DNA of 64,000 nucleotides from an uncultured Collinsella sp. (lineage in GTDB: Bacteria > Actinomycetota > Coriobacteriia > Coriobacteriales > Coriobacteriaceae), in contig CAJLUE010000002.1 of NCBI GenBank assembly GCA_905209765.1, forward strand, positions 12,214 to 76,213. The letters run 5' to 3'. The notes under the pieces were generated by a model. That model was not told where the DNA came from and did no database searches. It saw only the letters and a program-made list of their open reading frames with translations. This document shows, piece by piece, positions 24,634-32,797 of this stretch. Positions within the stretch are counted from its first letter, which is position 1. The number at the start of each line of letters is the position of its first letter. Made by a program: the position numbers and the translations under genes.

Positions 24634-26693
24634 TCCTTTACTGAGACAAGATCTTCGGCGGTCGGTTGGCGTCCCTCAGCCCTAATCTCTTGCAGGCGTG
24701 CGAAGGCGGCAGGGATCTCATGCCTCGCCCATTCAATCGATGACTGAACACCGCTCGCACGGGCAGTCATGAACTCATCGAACCTGCCCAAGACCCTAGC
24801 CGCGGTCATGGCGTCGAAGTAGTCGTCAGTCTCAGAGTTCCACGCGCGGAAACGCTCATCAAGACCGAGCTTTGCCCTATCAAGCTCGGTCTTATTTCTG
24901 CTTGCGATCTTCTCGACGGCAGCGGCATCGGATAGGCCGAAAAACGCCGCCGTCTGGCCGAACGGCTCCCATGGGTGTGAGGCGATGTGGCGAACGACCA
25001 TTGCCTCAAACGCGCCGCTGTCCTCAGCGTACCGCCTCTTGAATTGCTCCGCCTGCTCCTCGATGACTTTGTGCCGAGCCGGTCGCGGCGTGGGTCGAGA
25101 TGTTTCATCCTTGCGCGTAGCCGCGGCATACTCGGCTTCCCAGCCAGGCTTAAGCCACTTGTACACAGTCGGCCTAGAGACCTCGGCCTTGCGGGCGAGG
25201 GCGGCGATGCTCAGGCCGGGATTCTCGGCTGCAGCTCGCCATACTTGCATGGCCTTCTTCGGTGCGCCGTCCTTGTTCCACCAGGTGGTGCCATTCATCT
25301 CCTGCTTGAGATCACGTTCGTACCTGGCCTTCTTGAGCGACAAGTCCTTCGGAAGCCGTTTCTCCGGCGGGTTGCTCCCATGTCCCATCTTCTCGCCGTA
25401 CTCGACAGCCGCCTTGCGCTCGCAGAAATCCTGGGTGTATCGCCTCGCCCTCCCCGATGCCAAACCTCCCTCGTAGGCCTCAAGGGCCGCTGCGACGTCG
25501 TTGGCAGTAAACCTGTTGTCAGGCTCGACTGATAGGGCATCAAACCGCTCGAGAAGACCGTAAGCGTCGTCCTCAAGCTCATCTTGGGGCACGCCGCACT
25601 TGTTCGCCATGACGGCCAGGTAGAAGATGCACCAGTAGCGGTGACTCACCGAAACATGCTCCCTGATGACGCTCAGCACGCGGTCATAGGCCGCGCGACC
25701 ATACAGCCATCCGCCCAAAGGCTCGTCGTTGACGACATGTTTCTCGTACCACTCCGGCCACCTCTCCTTAGCCTCGGCTATCGGGGTCGTCTTTCGGACC
25801 TCCTTCGTGAGGGCGCTGAGCGCGTCGAGACCATCCATCTCCTCCTTGTCCCTCAGCCTCGGGATAAAGGAGAGCAAGTAAGGGATGGTGGCGGGCGGCG
25901 TCTCGTCGTGCGAGAAACATTCGACAGCGTAGGGTTGTTTGTACTTGGGGTTACCAATATCGCCGTTGAGCTTCGTCGCGGTGCCGACCATGCGGAACCC
26001 CTGGAATATGCCTTGGCTCTGCTTCTTGTCAGGGTCGCTGTCACTCGTGTTGGCGTTCCAGACGCGGTCGGTGAGCTCGCGCTTGAGAACCTGTAGCCCG
26101 GTGACGTACCGGGTCATGAGTGGCACAGGACGATCGAGCTTGTACACGACATGAAGCCCGGTTCCCGAGCTGACGAGATAGTTTGCATAGGGAATGACAC
26201 CGCGCTCCATCTCGTGCAGCAGGTTCACCAGCTGCCTAGTCCCGACGTAATCGAGGTCAATCATGATTGCGTGCAGAAAACGAGCATTCTTACTGTTACG
26301 ACTCTTGCCGTAGTAACTGACCGGGGCGAGAAACATGAAAGTGTTCTGTGAGATGGACACGTCTCTCAGGTGCTCAAGCTCGTCGAGATCGTCGTGGACC
26401 GTATAGCGATGCATGACGCGCTTAACGAGCTTATTGCCCTTCACGTCGGTGCCATGGTCAATCTCCTTACCCGTGTCTTCCAGGACGATGAGATTGGGCT
26501 TACCGTCTGAATCAGCGCCCTTCTTCTGCAAGCTACCCTCAGGAAAGAGTGAGCGATAGAACGAGTCCGCATCACACCAATACCACCCCGGAGTGTTGAA
26601 CAACATTTCGTTACGTTGCTGGTTCTTGTGGCGCTCATCCTCGTACCAGTAGCCGTCGTGTTTGCTCTGGGCCTTGTGACGCGAGACTGGCAT
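24612..26693 (-). CDS. plasmid replication protein with AEP-type primase domain
   Basis: 693 residues from an ATG with GAGGAGAG upstream. The region around 138-175 (HAIMIDLDYVGTRQLVNLLH, then NYLVSSGTGLHVVYKLDRP) shows the D-x-D and S-x-G-LH-VY pattern of archaeo-eukaryotic-type primases used as plasmid Rep proteins. A later HTH segment (NPGLSIAALARKAEVSRPTV, about 475-500) may bind DNA. It probably starts replication of the plasmid-like segment. It is preceded by operator site C. Confidence 0.8.
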   Translation of the reverse strand: MPVSRHKAQSKHDGYWYEDERHKNQQRNEMLFNTPGWYWCDADSFYRSLFPEGSLQKKGADSDGKPNLIVLEDTGKEIDHGTDVKGNKLVKRVMHRYTVHDDLDELEHLRDVSISQNTFMFLAPVSYYGKSRNSKNARFLHAIMIDLDYVGTRQLVNLLHEMERGVIPYANYLVSSGTGLHVVYKLDRPVPLMTRYVTGLQVLKRELTDRVWNANTSDSDPDKKQSQGIFQGFRMVGTATKLNGDIGNPKYKQPYAVECFSHDETPPATIPYLLSFIPRLRDKEEMDGLDALSALTKEVRKTTPIAEAKERWPEWYEKHVVNDEPLGGWLYGRAAYDRVLSVIREHVSVSHRYWCIFYLAVMANKCGVPQDELEDDAYGLLERFDALSVEPDNRFTANDVAAALEAYEGGLASGRARRYTQDFCERKAAVEYGEKMGHGSNPPEKRLPKDLSLKKARYERDLKQEMNGTTWWNKDGAPKKAMQVWRAAAENPGLSIAALARKAEVSRPTVYKWLKPGWEAEYAAATRKDETSRPTPRPARHKVIEEQAEQFKRRYAEDSGAFEAMVVRHIASHPWEPFGQTAAFFGLSDAAAVEKIASRNKTELDRAKLGLDERFRAWNSETDDYFDAMTAARVLGRFDEFMTARASGVQSSIEWARHEIPAAFARLQEIRAEGRQPTAEDLVSVKEMYIHSI

Positions 26694-26937
26694 AAAAGCT
26701 CTCCTCTGGCTTGCATGAAACAGATGAAAAGAAACGGGGTGAGGTAAAGACCTTAGGAGCCACCCCGAGGGGAATGCCTATGGCATTACAGGACGTATGT
26801 TAAGGATAAAGTTATTTTACACTGCTCTAAGCGAAAAGTGTCTATATAGAATGTATATACTTTCTATATAGACACGTCGGAGGTTTCTCCTTAGATGTCG
26901 GATGCCCTCGCTCGCGCTTCCTCATCTTGAGCATCGA
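26694..26937. other. rep upstream region, possible origin
   Basis: No gene. It has a GGGGTG/CACCCC hairpin near 26735-26768, an AT-rich stretch, and operator site C. In plasmids of this layout the origin is usually here or inside rep. Confidence 0.4.
26838..26875. promoter_or_regulatory. operator/partition site C
   Basis: CTATATAGAATGTATATAC (26842-26860) is flanked by a perfect 12 bp inverted repeat, GTGTCTATATAG (26838-26849) and CTATATAGACAC (26864-26875). It lies upstream of rep. Confidence 0.75.
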
Positions 26938-27906
26938 TCACATATCGTTACCGTTCCCGTCGTCCATGGCGCGCTCGGCCATGCGGTACATGGCCATGCC
27001 GACGCCCAGGGCATGTTGGATACCGGCGATGCTGAACCCGCGACCGAGACGATGCCCGCGGATCGCGGAGACCCTTATGCGGTTGCCGCGGCCGTCTCTG
27101 CGGTCGTAGGTCGAACGATACTCGAAGACCACGTCCCTAGCCTTCGCCTGCCCGTCTCGGCTCATTCGCATATGAACCCCTCTCTTCTCGAGCGCCTCGT
27201 TGAGCGCGCGCATCTTGTTGGGGGCTCCCGAGGCGGCGACCTCGCGGACGCTCTCGCGTACGACGCGGCGAACATGGTCAAGATCCGTCTCGAACCGCGG
27301 CGACGACGCGCGGCCGGCCTCGCGGGCCCTCCGCTCGCCGGGGGACTCCTGGCGAGCGTGGGATCTGCTATTTCTTTGGCCGCGTTCGAGCTGCGAGAGG
27401 CCCCATCTCTCGTCCATGTCGCGCATTCTCGACGCATGGAGGACCTTCTGACGGCTTGCTCGGCCCTCATCGAGCCTGCGTCCGGTCTCGAGGTCGGTCC
27501 GGTTGATGGCGATATGCACGGCGTAACGGTCCGTTCCGTCCTTCGAGTGCTCGAGGTGAAGCGCCCAGGCGGCTTCCTGGTTCGGATAGTAGCGCTCCAC
27601 CCACTCGCGAGCGAATCCCATGCACCCGGCTCTGGTGAGCCTACCACCGTTGACGTCGCATTCGTCTGGATTGAAGGCGATGATCTGGTGGTAGCAGTAG
27701 GTGCATTTCGAGCCCTTGCGGCCGGACTCGTTATGTCCATAGGCATCGCGGGTGCGGTCCATCTCGCGAGCCCAGTTCTCCGGGTCGTTGAGATTCCGGG
27801 AGTCGAGGTCGAGTGCGTCATGCTTATCGCTCGACCTGTCGAGATAACCAGCAAGACTCTTCATATGCTGCGCGCTGGTCACCGAGACCTGTTTGATAGC
27901 CGTCAT
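26938..27906 (-). CDS. relaxase of mobilization module 2
   Basis: 322 residues. The ATG at 27906 has GAGGGG upstream and lies 13 bases after the coupling-protein stop; the longer frame overlaps that gene. LHLEHSKDGTDRYAVHIAINR (about 146-166) is the histidine motif of the relaxase/mobilization nuclease family. TYCYHQIIAFNPDECD (about 82-97) is the preceding conserved block. It is short for a relaxase, without a helicase or primase domain. Confidence 0.8.
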   Translation of the reverse strand: MTAIKQVSVTSAQHMKSLAGYLDRSSDKHDALDLDSRNLNDPENWAREMDRTRDAYGHNESGRKGSKCTYCYHQIIAFNPDECDVNGGRLTRAGCMGFAREWVERYYPNQEAAWALHLEHSKDGTDRYAVHIAINRTDLETGRRLDEGRASRQKVLHASRMRDMDERWGLSQLERGQRNSRSHARQESPGERRAREAGRASSPRFETDLDHVRRVVRESVREVAASGAPNKMRALNEALEKRGVHMRMSRDGQAKARDVVFEYRSTYDRRDGRGNRIRVSAIRGHRLGRGFSIAGIQHALGVGMAMYRMAERAMDDGNGNDM

Positions 27907-27919
27907 GTTTACCGTCCCC

Positions 27920-29887
27920 TCACTCGTCCCACGCGGCCCACTCGTCCTCGAACGTCGCGTTTTCCTCGTCGGCCTTGAACACGTCGTCGGGCGCGATTTC
28001 GTCATCATCGTCCGTCTCGTCATCGACGTCGAACTCGGGGCACCACGGTTCCGGGACCCCATATGCTTTGTCCTGCGCGGAAGCCTTGGCGCGGGCGTAG
28101 TAGGCGGAGCGCTTCTGGCGCTCCGCCTCCTCGTCGCCGAGCCCGAAGAAGGCGCCCGCAGGGGTACGGTTGGCATAGTCGAGCGGGAACTCGAACACGC
28201 CCTCGCGGCCCGGTTTCGAGTTCTCGCCGCCTTTTATCGCGATGAGACCGTCTCGGATGGGGATGCGCTGCTGCCACTCCCATTCGTTTATCAGTGGGAC
28301 GGCGGTCTCGCTGTAGCTCGTGCCGGACGACGACCGCCCCGAGCCGTTCTGGCTCGATGTGCCCATGGAGCGCACCGTCCGCTTTCCGGCGAGCGCCGTG
28401 AAGAACTTGAAGTCATCGGGCTCCGAAAGCGATAGCGCGACCTTGGTGCCGATGGAGCCGATCAACTTGTCTCGCCCGGCCCCTCCGTCGCCTGGTTCGT
28501 TATAGGCATTCAACTGTTTCAGGTTCTGGACGAACAGGTACTCATGAATCTTCATGCTCCGTCCGAGCGTGGCGATGGCCGGCAGGCAAGCGACCTTGAC
28601 GTTGAGGTTGCCGATCTCGTCGAGCACGAGCGCCGTCTCGTGCGGCATGCGGCCGCCGTTCTCCTTGCAAGCCTGCTGCGCCACCTGCCACCACTGGTTG
28701 AGGAAGCAGGTGTAGACGACCCCGTACGGGTCGCCCTCGTCGAGCATCTCGATGTACAGAACCGTCTTTCTCTCGATGAGGTCTCGGATGGAGACGGTGC
28801 TCTCGGACGTAACCGCGCGAAGAGCGCCGTCCGAGAAGATGCCCAGGGCCTCCTTGAGCGTGGAGACGACGTTCTTGCCGGCGGTCGTCGCGCCGCCGTC
28901 CCCGAGGAGGTCGGATGCCGGCGAGAATGCCGGGTGCGTCGGTCCGAGGCCGCGGATGTAGTCCTTGAGAGGGGCCGACGGGTCCTTCGGGTCCTCGCCA
29001 GCGGTCCCGCGGTCGACGAGCGCGGCGACGCTCGCGAGGTTCTTCTGGTTGCGGGGAATATCGGCCGTGCAGACGACGAGTATGCAGGCGGCGAGCATGT
29101 TGCGGGCGGCCTTGGGGAAGTACGTGTTCTTCTCGCCACCGAGCGGTATTAGGTCGACGGCCACCTGGCGGGCCGTCCTCACGGCCGCATCGGTATCGCC
29201 CGCCTCGACGGCATCGGCGACGAGCCCGATGGGGTTGTACCGGCTGGCGCCGGGGTATCCCGTCAGGTCGAGGACGACGGTCTCGTAACCGAGCTCTCTC
29301 GCTTTGTCGGCGGTGAGCTCAAGGACTTCGGGCTTGCCCGTGGAGACGACGTTCCAACCGGCCGCCATCGCCAGATGCATGGTCTCCAGGACCTGCAGCT
29401 GAGTTTTACCAGACCCCGTCTTTCCGCAGGTCAAAGCATGCGGTACGGATGAATCGAACCAGTAGCCCCTTACGTCCGCGCCAAGCACAAGGCCGGCCCT
29501 CTCCGGCATCCCGGTTCCGTCCCAGAAGTCGTTCCGGCGGTTGAGCTCCGCCGCACCCCGGATGACGCGAGCGTCACCGTAGATGCCTCGGTCGACCTCG
29601 CGCGTGCGCTCCCCCTCCTTGGCCACCGAGTAGCCGAACAGGACCAGGAACGTCAAAGCGAACCCGGCGAGCATGAACGGAACGTGACCGAACCATTCGC
29701 CTGAGGTCCAGAATGCCGCCCAGAGGTCGAACCCCATCGCATCGAGCCAGCCCATCCAGTCGAAAGCGGCCCCCGCGACCATGCAAGAGGTCGCAGGGGC
29801 CACTATCGGGTAGCAGACTATATCGATGACGGCGGCGAACGCCGCCGCGAGGATCGCGGTGCCGCGGTATCGGCCCACGTCACTCAC
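27920..29887 (-). CDS. VirD4/TraG-type coupling protein 2
   Basis: 655 residues. Membrane helices lie at about 10-32 and 68-87, Walker A GKTGSGKT at 155-162, Walker B ALVLDEIGNL near 430, and an acidic C-terminal tail (DDETDDDDEIAPDD) that may contact the relaxase. It is only distantly like coupling protein 1 (15123-17063). It overlaps the upstream gene by 8 bases. No VirB4-like gene is present. Confidence 0.9.
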   Translation of the reverse strand: MSDVGRYRGTAILAAAFAAVIDIVCYPIVAPATSCMVAGAAFDWMGWLDAMGFDLWAAFWTSGEWFGHVPFMLAGFALTFLVLFGYSVAKEGERTREVDRGIYGDARVIRGAAELNRRNDFWDGTGMPERAGLVLGADVRGYWFDSSVPHALTCGKTGSGKTQLQVLETMHLAMAAGWNVVSTGKPEVLELTADKARELGYETVVLDLTGYPGASRYNPIGLVADAVEAGDTDAAVRTARQVAVDLIPLGGEKNTYFPKAARNMLAACILVVCTADIPRNQKNLASVAALVDRGTAGEDPKDPSAPLKDYIRGLGPTHPAFSPASDLLGDGGATTAGKNVVSTLKEALGIFSDGALRAVTSESTVSIRDLIERKTVLYIEMLDEGDPYGVVYTCFLNQWWQVAQQACKENGGRMPHETALVLDEIGNLNVKVACLPAIATLGRSMKIHEYLFVQNLKQLNAYNEPGDGGAGRDKLIGSIGTKVALSLSEPDDFKFFTALAGKRTVRSMGTSSQNGSGRSSSGTSYSETAVPLINEWEWQQRIPIRDGLIAIKGGENSKPGREGVFEFPLDYANRTPAGAFFGLGDEEAERQKRSAYYARAKASAQDKAYGVPEPWCPEFDVDDETDDDDEIAPDDVFKADEENATFEDEWAAWDE

Positions 29888-30584
29888 CGCCCCGAGCGTC
29901 GGAAATGGACCATAGACAGGCCTTCAGGTCCTCGCGCGAGCGCGCCGTCTCCGGCCAATCGTCGGCGAGGTCGACGACGTCCATGAGGGACCGGTATGTG
30001 TAGGTGAAGCCGCCAAGAACGGACCAGTTGCGCAGAGCTATATCGAAGAACGCCCTGACCTCGATGCCTCTGTTCCCGTTCTTGAGGGCGCGGGCGAGGT
30101 CGCGCGCGACCCCCTCGTCGATTGCGGCCGACAGGGCCTCGCGGCTACCGGGGTCGGACTCGCAGACGTGGTGCAGCCGGCTGCACACGGACGCCCAGCA
30201 GGTTGCAAGGTGGTAGACGGGCTGGGATCCGTCGGCCTCCTCCTTCGAGGCATCGATCAGCGCGCCGAGCGACTGCTGCGCCGCAAGCTCGACGAGCGGT
30301 CTGAGGTCGGACGTATCGGAGTCCCAGTCGTAGACGGCCGCGGCGTCGCTGAACGCGCCCGCGACCTCGTCGCGCACCCCGGTCTGGCCGTAATAAATGC
30401 GCGTCATGGCGCGCTCGGCGAGCCCGCCGTCGTGCGGGACGAGGGCGTCGATGAGGATGCCCTCGATCTCCTGGCTCATGTTCGTACGGTTGACCTCGCA
30501 ACGGTCCGCGAGGGCGGCCTCGAGGGCGCGCCTGGTGTCATCGGATGAATATACGAAAGTCCGTTTCGGCTTGAGTGTGGGCAT
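29880..30584 (-). CDS. hypothetical protein of mobilization module 2
   Basis: 234 residues, mostly helical. The N-terminus (TFVYSSDDTRRALEAALADR, then TNMSQEIEGILIDALV) resembles a ribbon-helix-helix or similar DNA-binding start. The rest has no recognised domain. It sits between MobC and the coupling protein, so a role in DNA processing is plausible. Confidence 0.6.
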   Translation of the reverse strand: MPTLKPKRTFVYSSDDTRRALEAALADRCEVNRTNMSQEIEGILIDALVPHDGGLAERAMTRIYYGQTGVRDEVAGAFSDAAAVYDWDSDTSDLRPLVELAAQQSLGALIDASKEEADGSQPVYHLATCWASVCSRLHHVCESDPGSREALSAAIDEGVARDLARALKNGNRGIEVRAFFDIALRNWSVLGGFTYTYRSLMDVVDLADDWPETARSREDLKACLWSISDARGGE

Positions 30585-30676
30585 GGCTGTTCCAATCGAG
30601 GTAGTTGTCGCTTAACGGTATTCTACCCCTGTTCCAACCCTGTTACACCCCTGCACCAACCCTTCACGATCGACGC

Positions 30677-31018
30677 CTACGGCCGCGCGGCCTCCATCGC
30701 GTCGGCGACCTCCTGGGCGGCGCGCTCGACCTCAGCCACGGCGCGAGCGACGTCGGCCGCCGGCGCGCCGCCGATGCCGTAGCTGTTGAGTGCGCGGGCG
30801 ACCTGGTTGACGTTGTTGCCGCAACGGCGGAGTTCAACGTATATCGGGCGGAGCTCCCGGACGTCGGCGGCGCTCGCGGGCACCCCGCCCGCGAGCGCGC
30901 ACCGGCGGATGTAGGCCGACAGGCCGAGTCCGGCCGCCTGCGCGCGTTCGCGCATGAGCGCGGCGTCGCGCTCGCTGATCCTGAGGTGAATCTGGGCCTC
31001 TTTTTTCTCTTTGGCCAA
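30677..31018 (-). CDS. MobC-family relaxosome protein
   Basis: 113 residues. The start is a TTG with GGAAGGAG 6 bases upstream; the longer frame upstream has no such site and non-coding composition. AQIHLRISERDAALMRERAQ and GLSAYIRRCALAGG form the ribbon-helix-helix, and ELRRCGNNVNQVARALNSYG is the family signature. It would bind oriT and bend it for the relaxase. It begins the leftward module 2 operon. Confidence 0.85.
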   Translation of the reverse strand: MAKEKKEAQIHLRISERDAALMRERAQAAGLGLSAYIRRCALAGGVPASAADVRELRPIYVELRRCGNNVNQVARALNSYGIGGAPAADVARAVAEVERAAQEVADAMEAARP

Positions 31019-31140
31019 AACGGACTCCTTCCGGGTATTTCGGCAAGGGGACGGCGGGAGCGCCAACGGGCGCGGCTCGCCGTCCCCGCGCAGGGCGTAG
31101 GGGAGCGCCGGCAGGCGCGGTTCCGACCGCCCGGAGCCCC

Positions 31141-31190
31141 GGCGCGAACGCGCCGGCAAGATGGAATGTGTACACATTCCCACATCTTGC
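31141..31190. repeat. candidate oriT of module 2
   Basis: GGCGCG/CGCGCC (31141-31154), then a perfect 18 bp palindrome GGAATGTGTACACATTCC (31163-31180) nested inside GCAAGAT/ATCTTGC (31156-31162, 31184-31190). It lies 123 bases upstream of mobC, where origins of transfer of MobC-type modules are commonly found. Confidence 0.45.
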
Positions 31191-31384
31191 ATGCCCATGG
31201 TAGGGAACCCACACGTTTTCCCGGATATGGGCAGGTGAGCGAAGGCGCAGTGATGGCGACCCATGGGAGCCATCGAACGGAGCCGGAGCGAGAGCCGGCG
31301 GGGCGTGACACGGCGGGGCGATCGCGAGTTGAAGCCGAGTGATTGGCCCGCCGTTCACGGCCCGCCGGCGGCCGTTCCGGGGTT

Positions 31385-31486
31385 CCAAGGGGCCTCGGCC
31401 CTTTGGCGCGCAGGGGTCCGGGGATGGCGCGGTCCATCCCCGGGAAACGCCGCGAGGGGCACGCCGTCGCCGGCATGCCCCTCGCG
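31385..31486. repeat. intergenic hairpin array, copy 2
   Basis: Three hairpins in the same order as copy 1: CCAAGGGGCC/GGCCCTTTGG (31385-31406), CCGGGGATGG/CCATCCCCGG (31418-31443) and a 15 bp stem starting CGCGAGGGGC (31451-31465 with 31472-31486). Stem sequences differ from copy 1 but pairing is kept. Confidence 0.7.
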
Positions 31487-31500
31487 GGTGGCGGCCGTGG

Positions 31501-32103
31501 CTATTCCGCCCCTGCCGCGTAGACCGTCCGCCCCGTCTCGCAGTCGATGGTCTCGACGTCCCCGAAACCGATTCGGACGGCCGCCCATACGCCGATGCGC
31601 GCCAACTCGTCCGCCTCGGACCTCGCGGCGGCGATGAGGCGCTCGAGCTCGGCCGATCCGGCCGGTGCGGTCCCCACCTCGAACGCGCCGCCGTCGCCGC
31701 CCGACTCGTACTCGACGACGACCGTCGAGCCGAGGGCCTTCTCGAGGGCCTCGAGCTGACTGCCCATACTCTCGAGGGCGTGCCCGGCGACCGTGGCCAG
31801 CGGGTAGCGGCCCATCCCGGACGCCGCCGAGCGGTCGGCCATGCGGAGCAAGCCGGCGGCCTCGAGCGCCTCGAGGAGCCCCGCGGGGACCGCGGCGTCG
31901 ATGGCGATGTTGCCGCGCCCGCGGCACCACTCGGCCGCCGCCGGCACGTTCGCCGTGAGCACGCCCCATTCGGCCATGTATCCGCCGGAGCGCGGGTCCG
32001 TGGCGTCGAGGAGGAGGACGGCCAGGCCGCCGCCCGCGTACTCATCGGCCACGAGGGCGAGGCGGACTGCCTCGCCCATGGAGTCGAACTCGACCGTGAC
32101 CAT
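31501..32103 (-). CDS. DUF4313-like protein of mobile elements
   Basis: 200 residues from an ATG with GGAGGAGG 7 bases upstream, 4 bases after the DUF2958 stop. EWGVLTANVP and GMGRYPLATVAGHAL resemble the DUF4313 pattern found beside DUF2958-like genes in conjugative elements; this family match is tentative. The C-terminal 80 residues match the short protein at 19174-19467. Function unknown. Confidence 0.6.
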   Translation of the reverse strand: MVTVEFDSMGEAVRLALVADEYAGGGLAVLLLDATDPRSGGYMAEWGVLTANVPAAAEWCRGRGNIAIDAAVPAGLLEALEAAGLLRMADRSAASGMGRYPLATVAGHALESMGSQLEALEKALGSTVVVEYESGGDGGAFEVGTAPAGSAELERLIAAARSEADELARIGVWAAVRIGFGDVETIDCETGRTVYAAGAE

Positions 32104-32107
32104 GCGG

Positions 32108-32407
32108 TTACCTCCTCCTGACGGCGCTGAGCGGCTTCGGGGAGAAGTGCTCGTCGCGCTCGACGGCAGCGAACCCCATCTGGCGGTTCAGCTCGGCCAT
32201 CTCCTTGATGCTGAAGTAGCCGAGCTCGTCGTCGTAGCCCTCGACGAGGCCGAACGCCTCGTCCGTGCCGTCGAACTCGAGCAGCCACCAGTCCCATCCG
32301 TTCACGCACGAGAAGTAGTGGGCGTAGACCGTGGGGTCCTCCGCTCCGTCCTGCTCGTAGAGCCTCGGCGCCGTCTTGGCGATTTCCTCGGTCATCAGCT
32401 GCTGCAT
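32108..32407 (-). CDS. DUF2958 domain protein, copy 2
   Basis: 99 residues, the same protein as copy 1 (19472-19771); the stop is TAA here. Here it is followed by the full-length 200-residue partner, so this is the more complete of the two operons and may be the ancestral plasmid or island version. Confidence 0.85.
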   Translation of the reverse strand: MQQLMTEEIAKTAPRLYEQDGAEDPTVYAHYFSCVNGWDWWLLEFDGTDEAFGLVEGYDDELGYFSIKEMAELNRQMGFAAVERDEHFSPKPLSAVRRR

Positions 32408-32630
32408 GTCTTCCTCCGTTCCGGGCACGTGGCCCTCAACATCTCGCCCCTGCGGGCAAAGCCGAATGGCGACGCCGCGCGTCGTCGTCGGCTTTGCTCC
32501 CTGCAAAGCCGCACCGGAGCGAAGACGGGTCAAGGGAGGTCCATGACGACCTCCACCAACCGGAGCGGAGCGGAGGTTTGTGCGGGGTCTCATGGGCCCC
32601 CTTGACGCGGCGTAGCGGAGGTGCCACCCG
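32109..32630. repeat. 522 bp direct repeat, copy 2
   Basis: Matches 19473-19994 in the same orientation. Beyond 32630 the sequence departs abruptly from copy 1. Confidence 0.85.
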
Positions 32631-32797
32631 CGTAACGGATACGAGGTCATGACCGGCGAATGCCACCGAAACGCTTGAAATCATTGTTCAAGACTGAAGA
32701 GAGTCGGCCGCCCCTAACGGACGGCCGCCTTAGCGAGCCTTACTAATTCGGTTCTGGTATATGATCCGAGACGCCCGCCAGGCAAATCCCGACAATC

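Larger units (their letters stand above)
31019..31500. other. intergenic region with candidate oriT and hairpin array
   Basis: No gene is supported. The oriT-like inverted repeats lie at 31141-31190 and the second hairpin array at 31385-31486. Confidence 0.5.

Noticed and set aside
30834..32309. 491-codon minus-strand frame across the DUF2958 region
   Set aside because: It runs through the hairpin array and the real DUF2958 and DUF4313-like genes in another frame.
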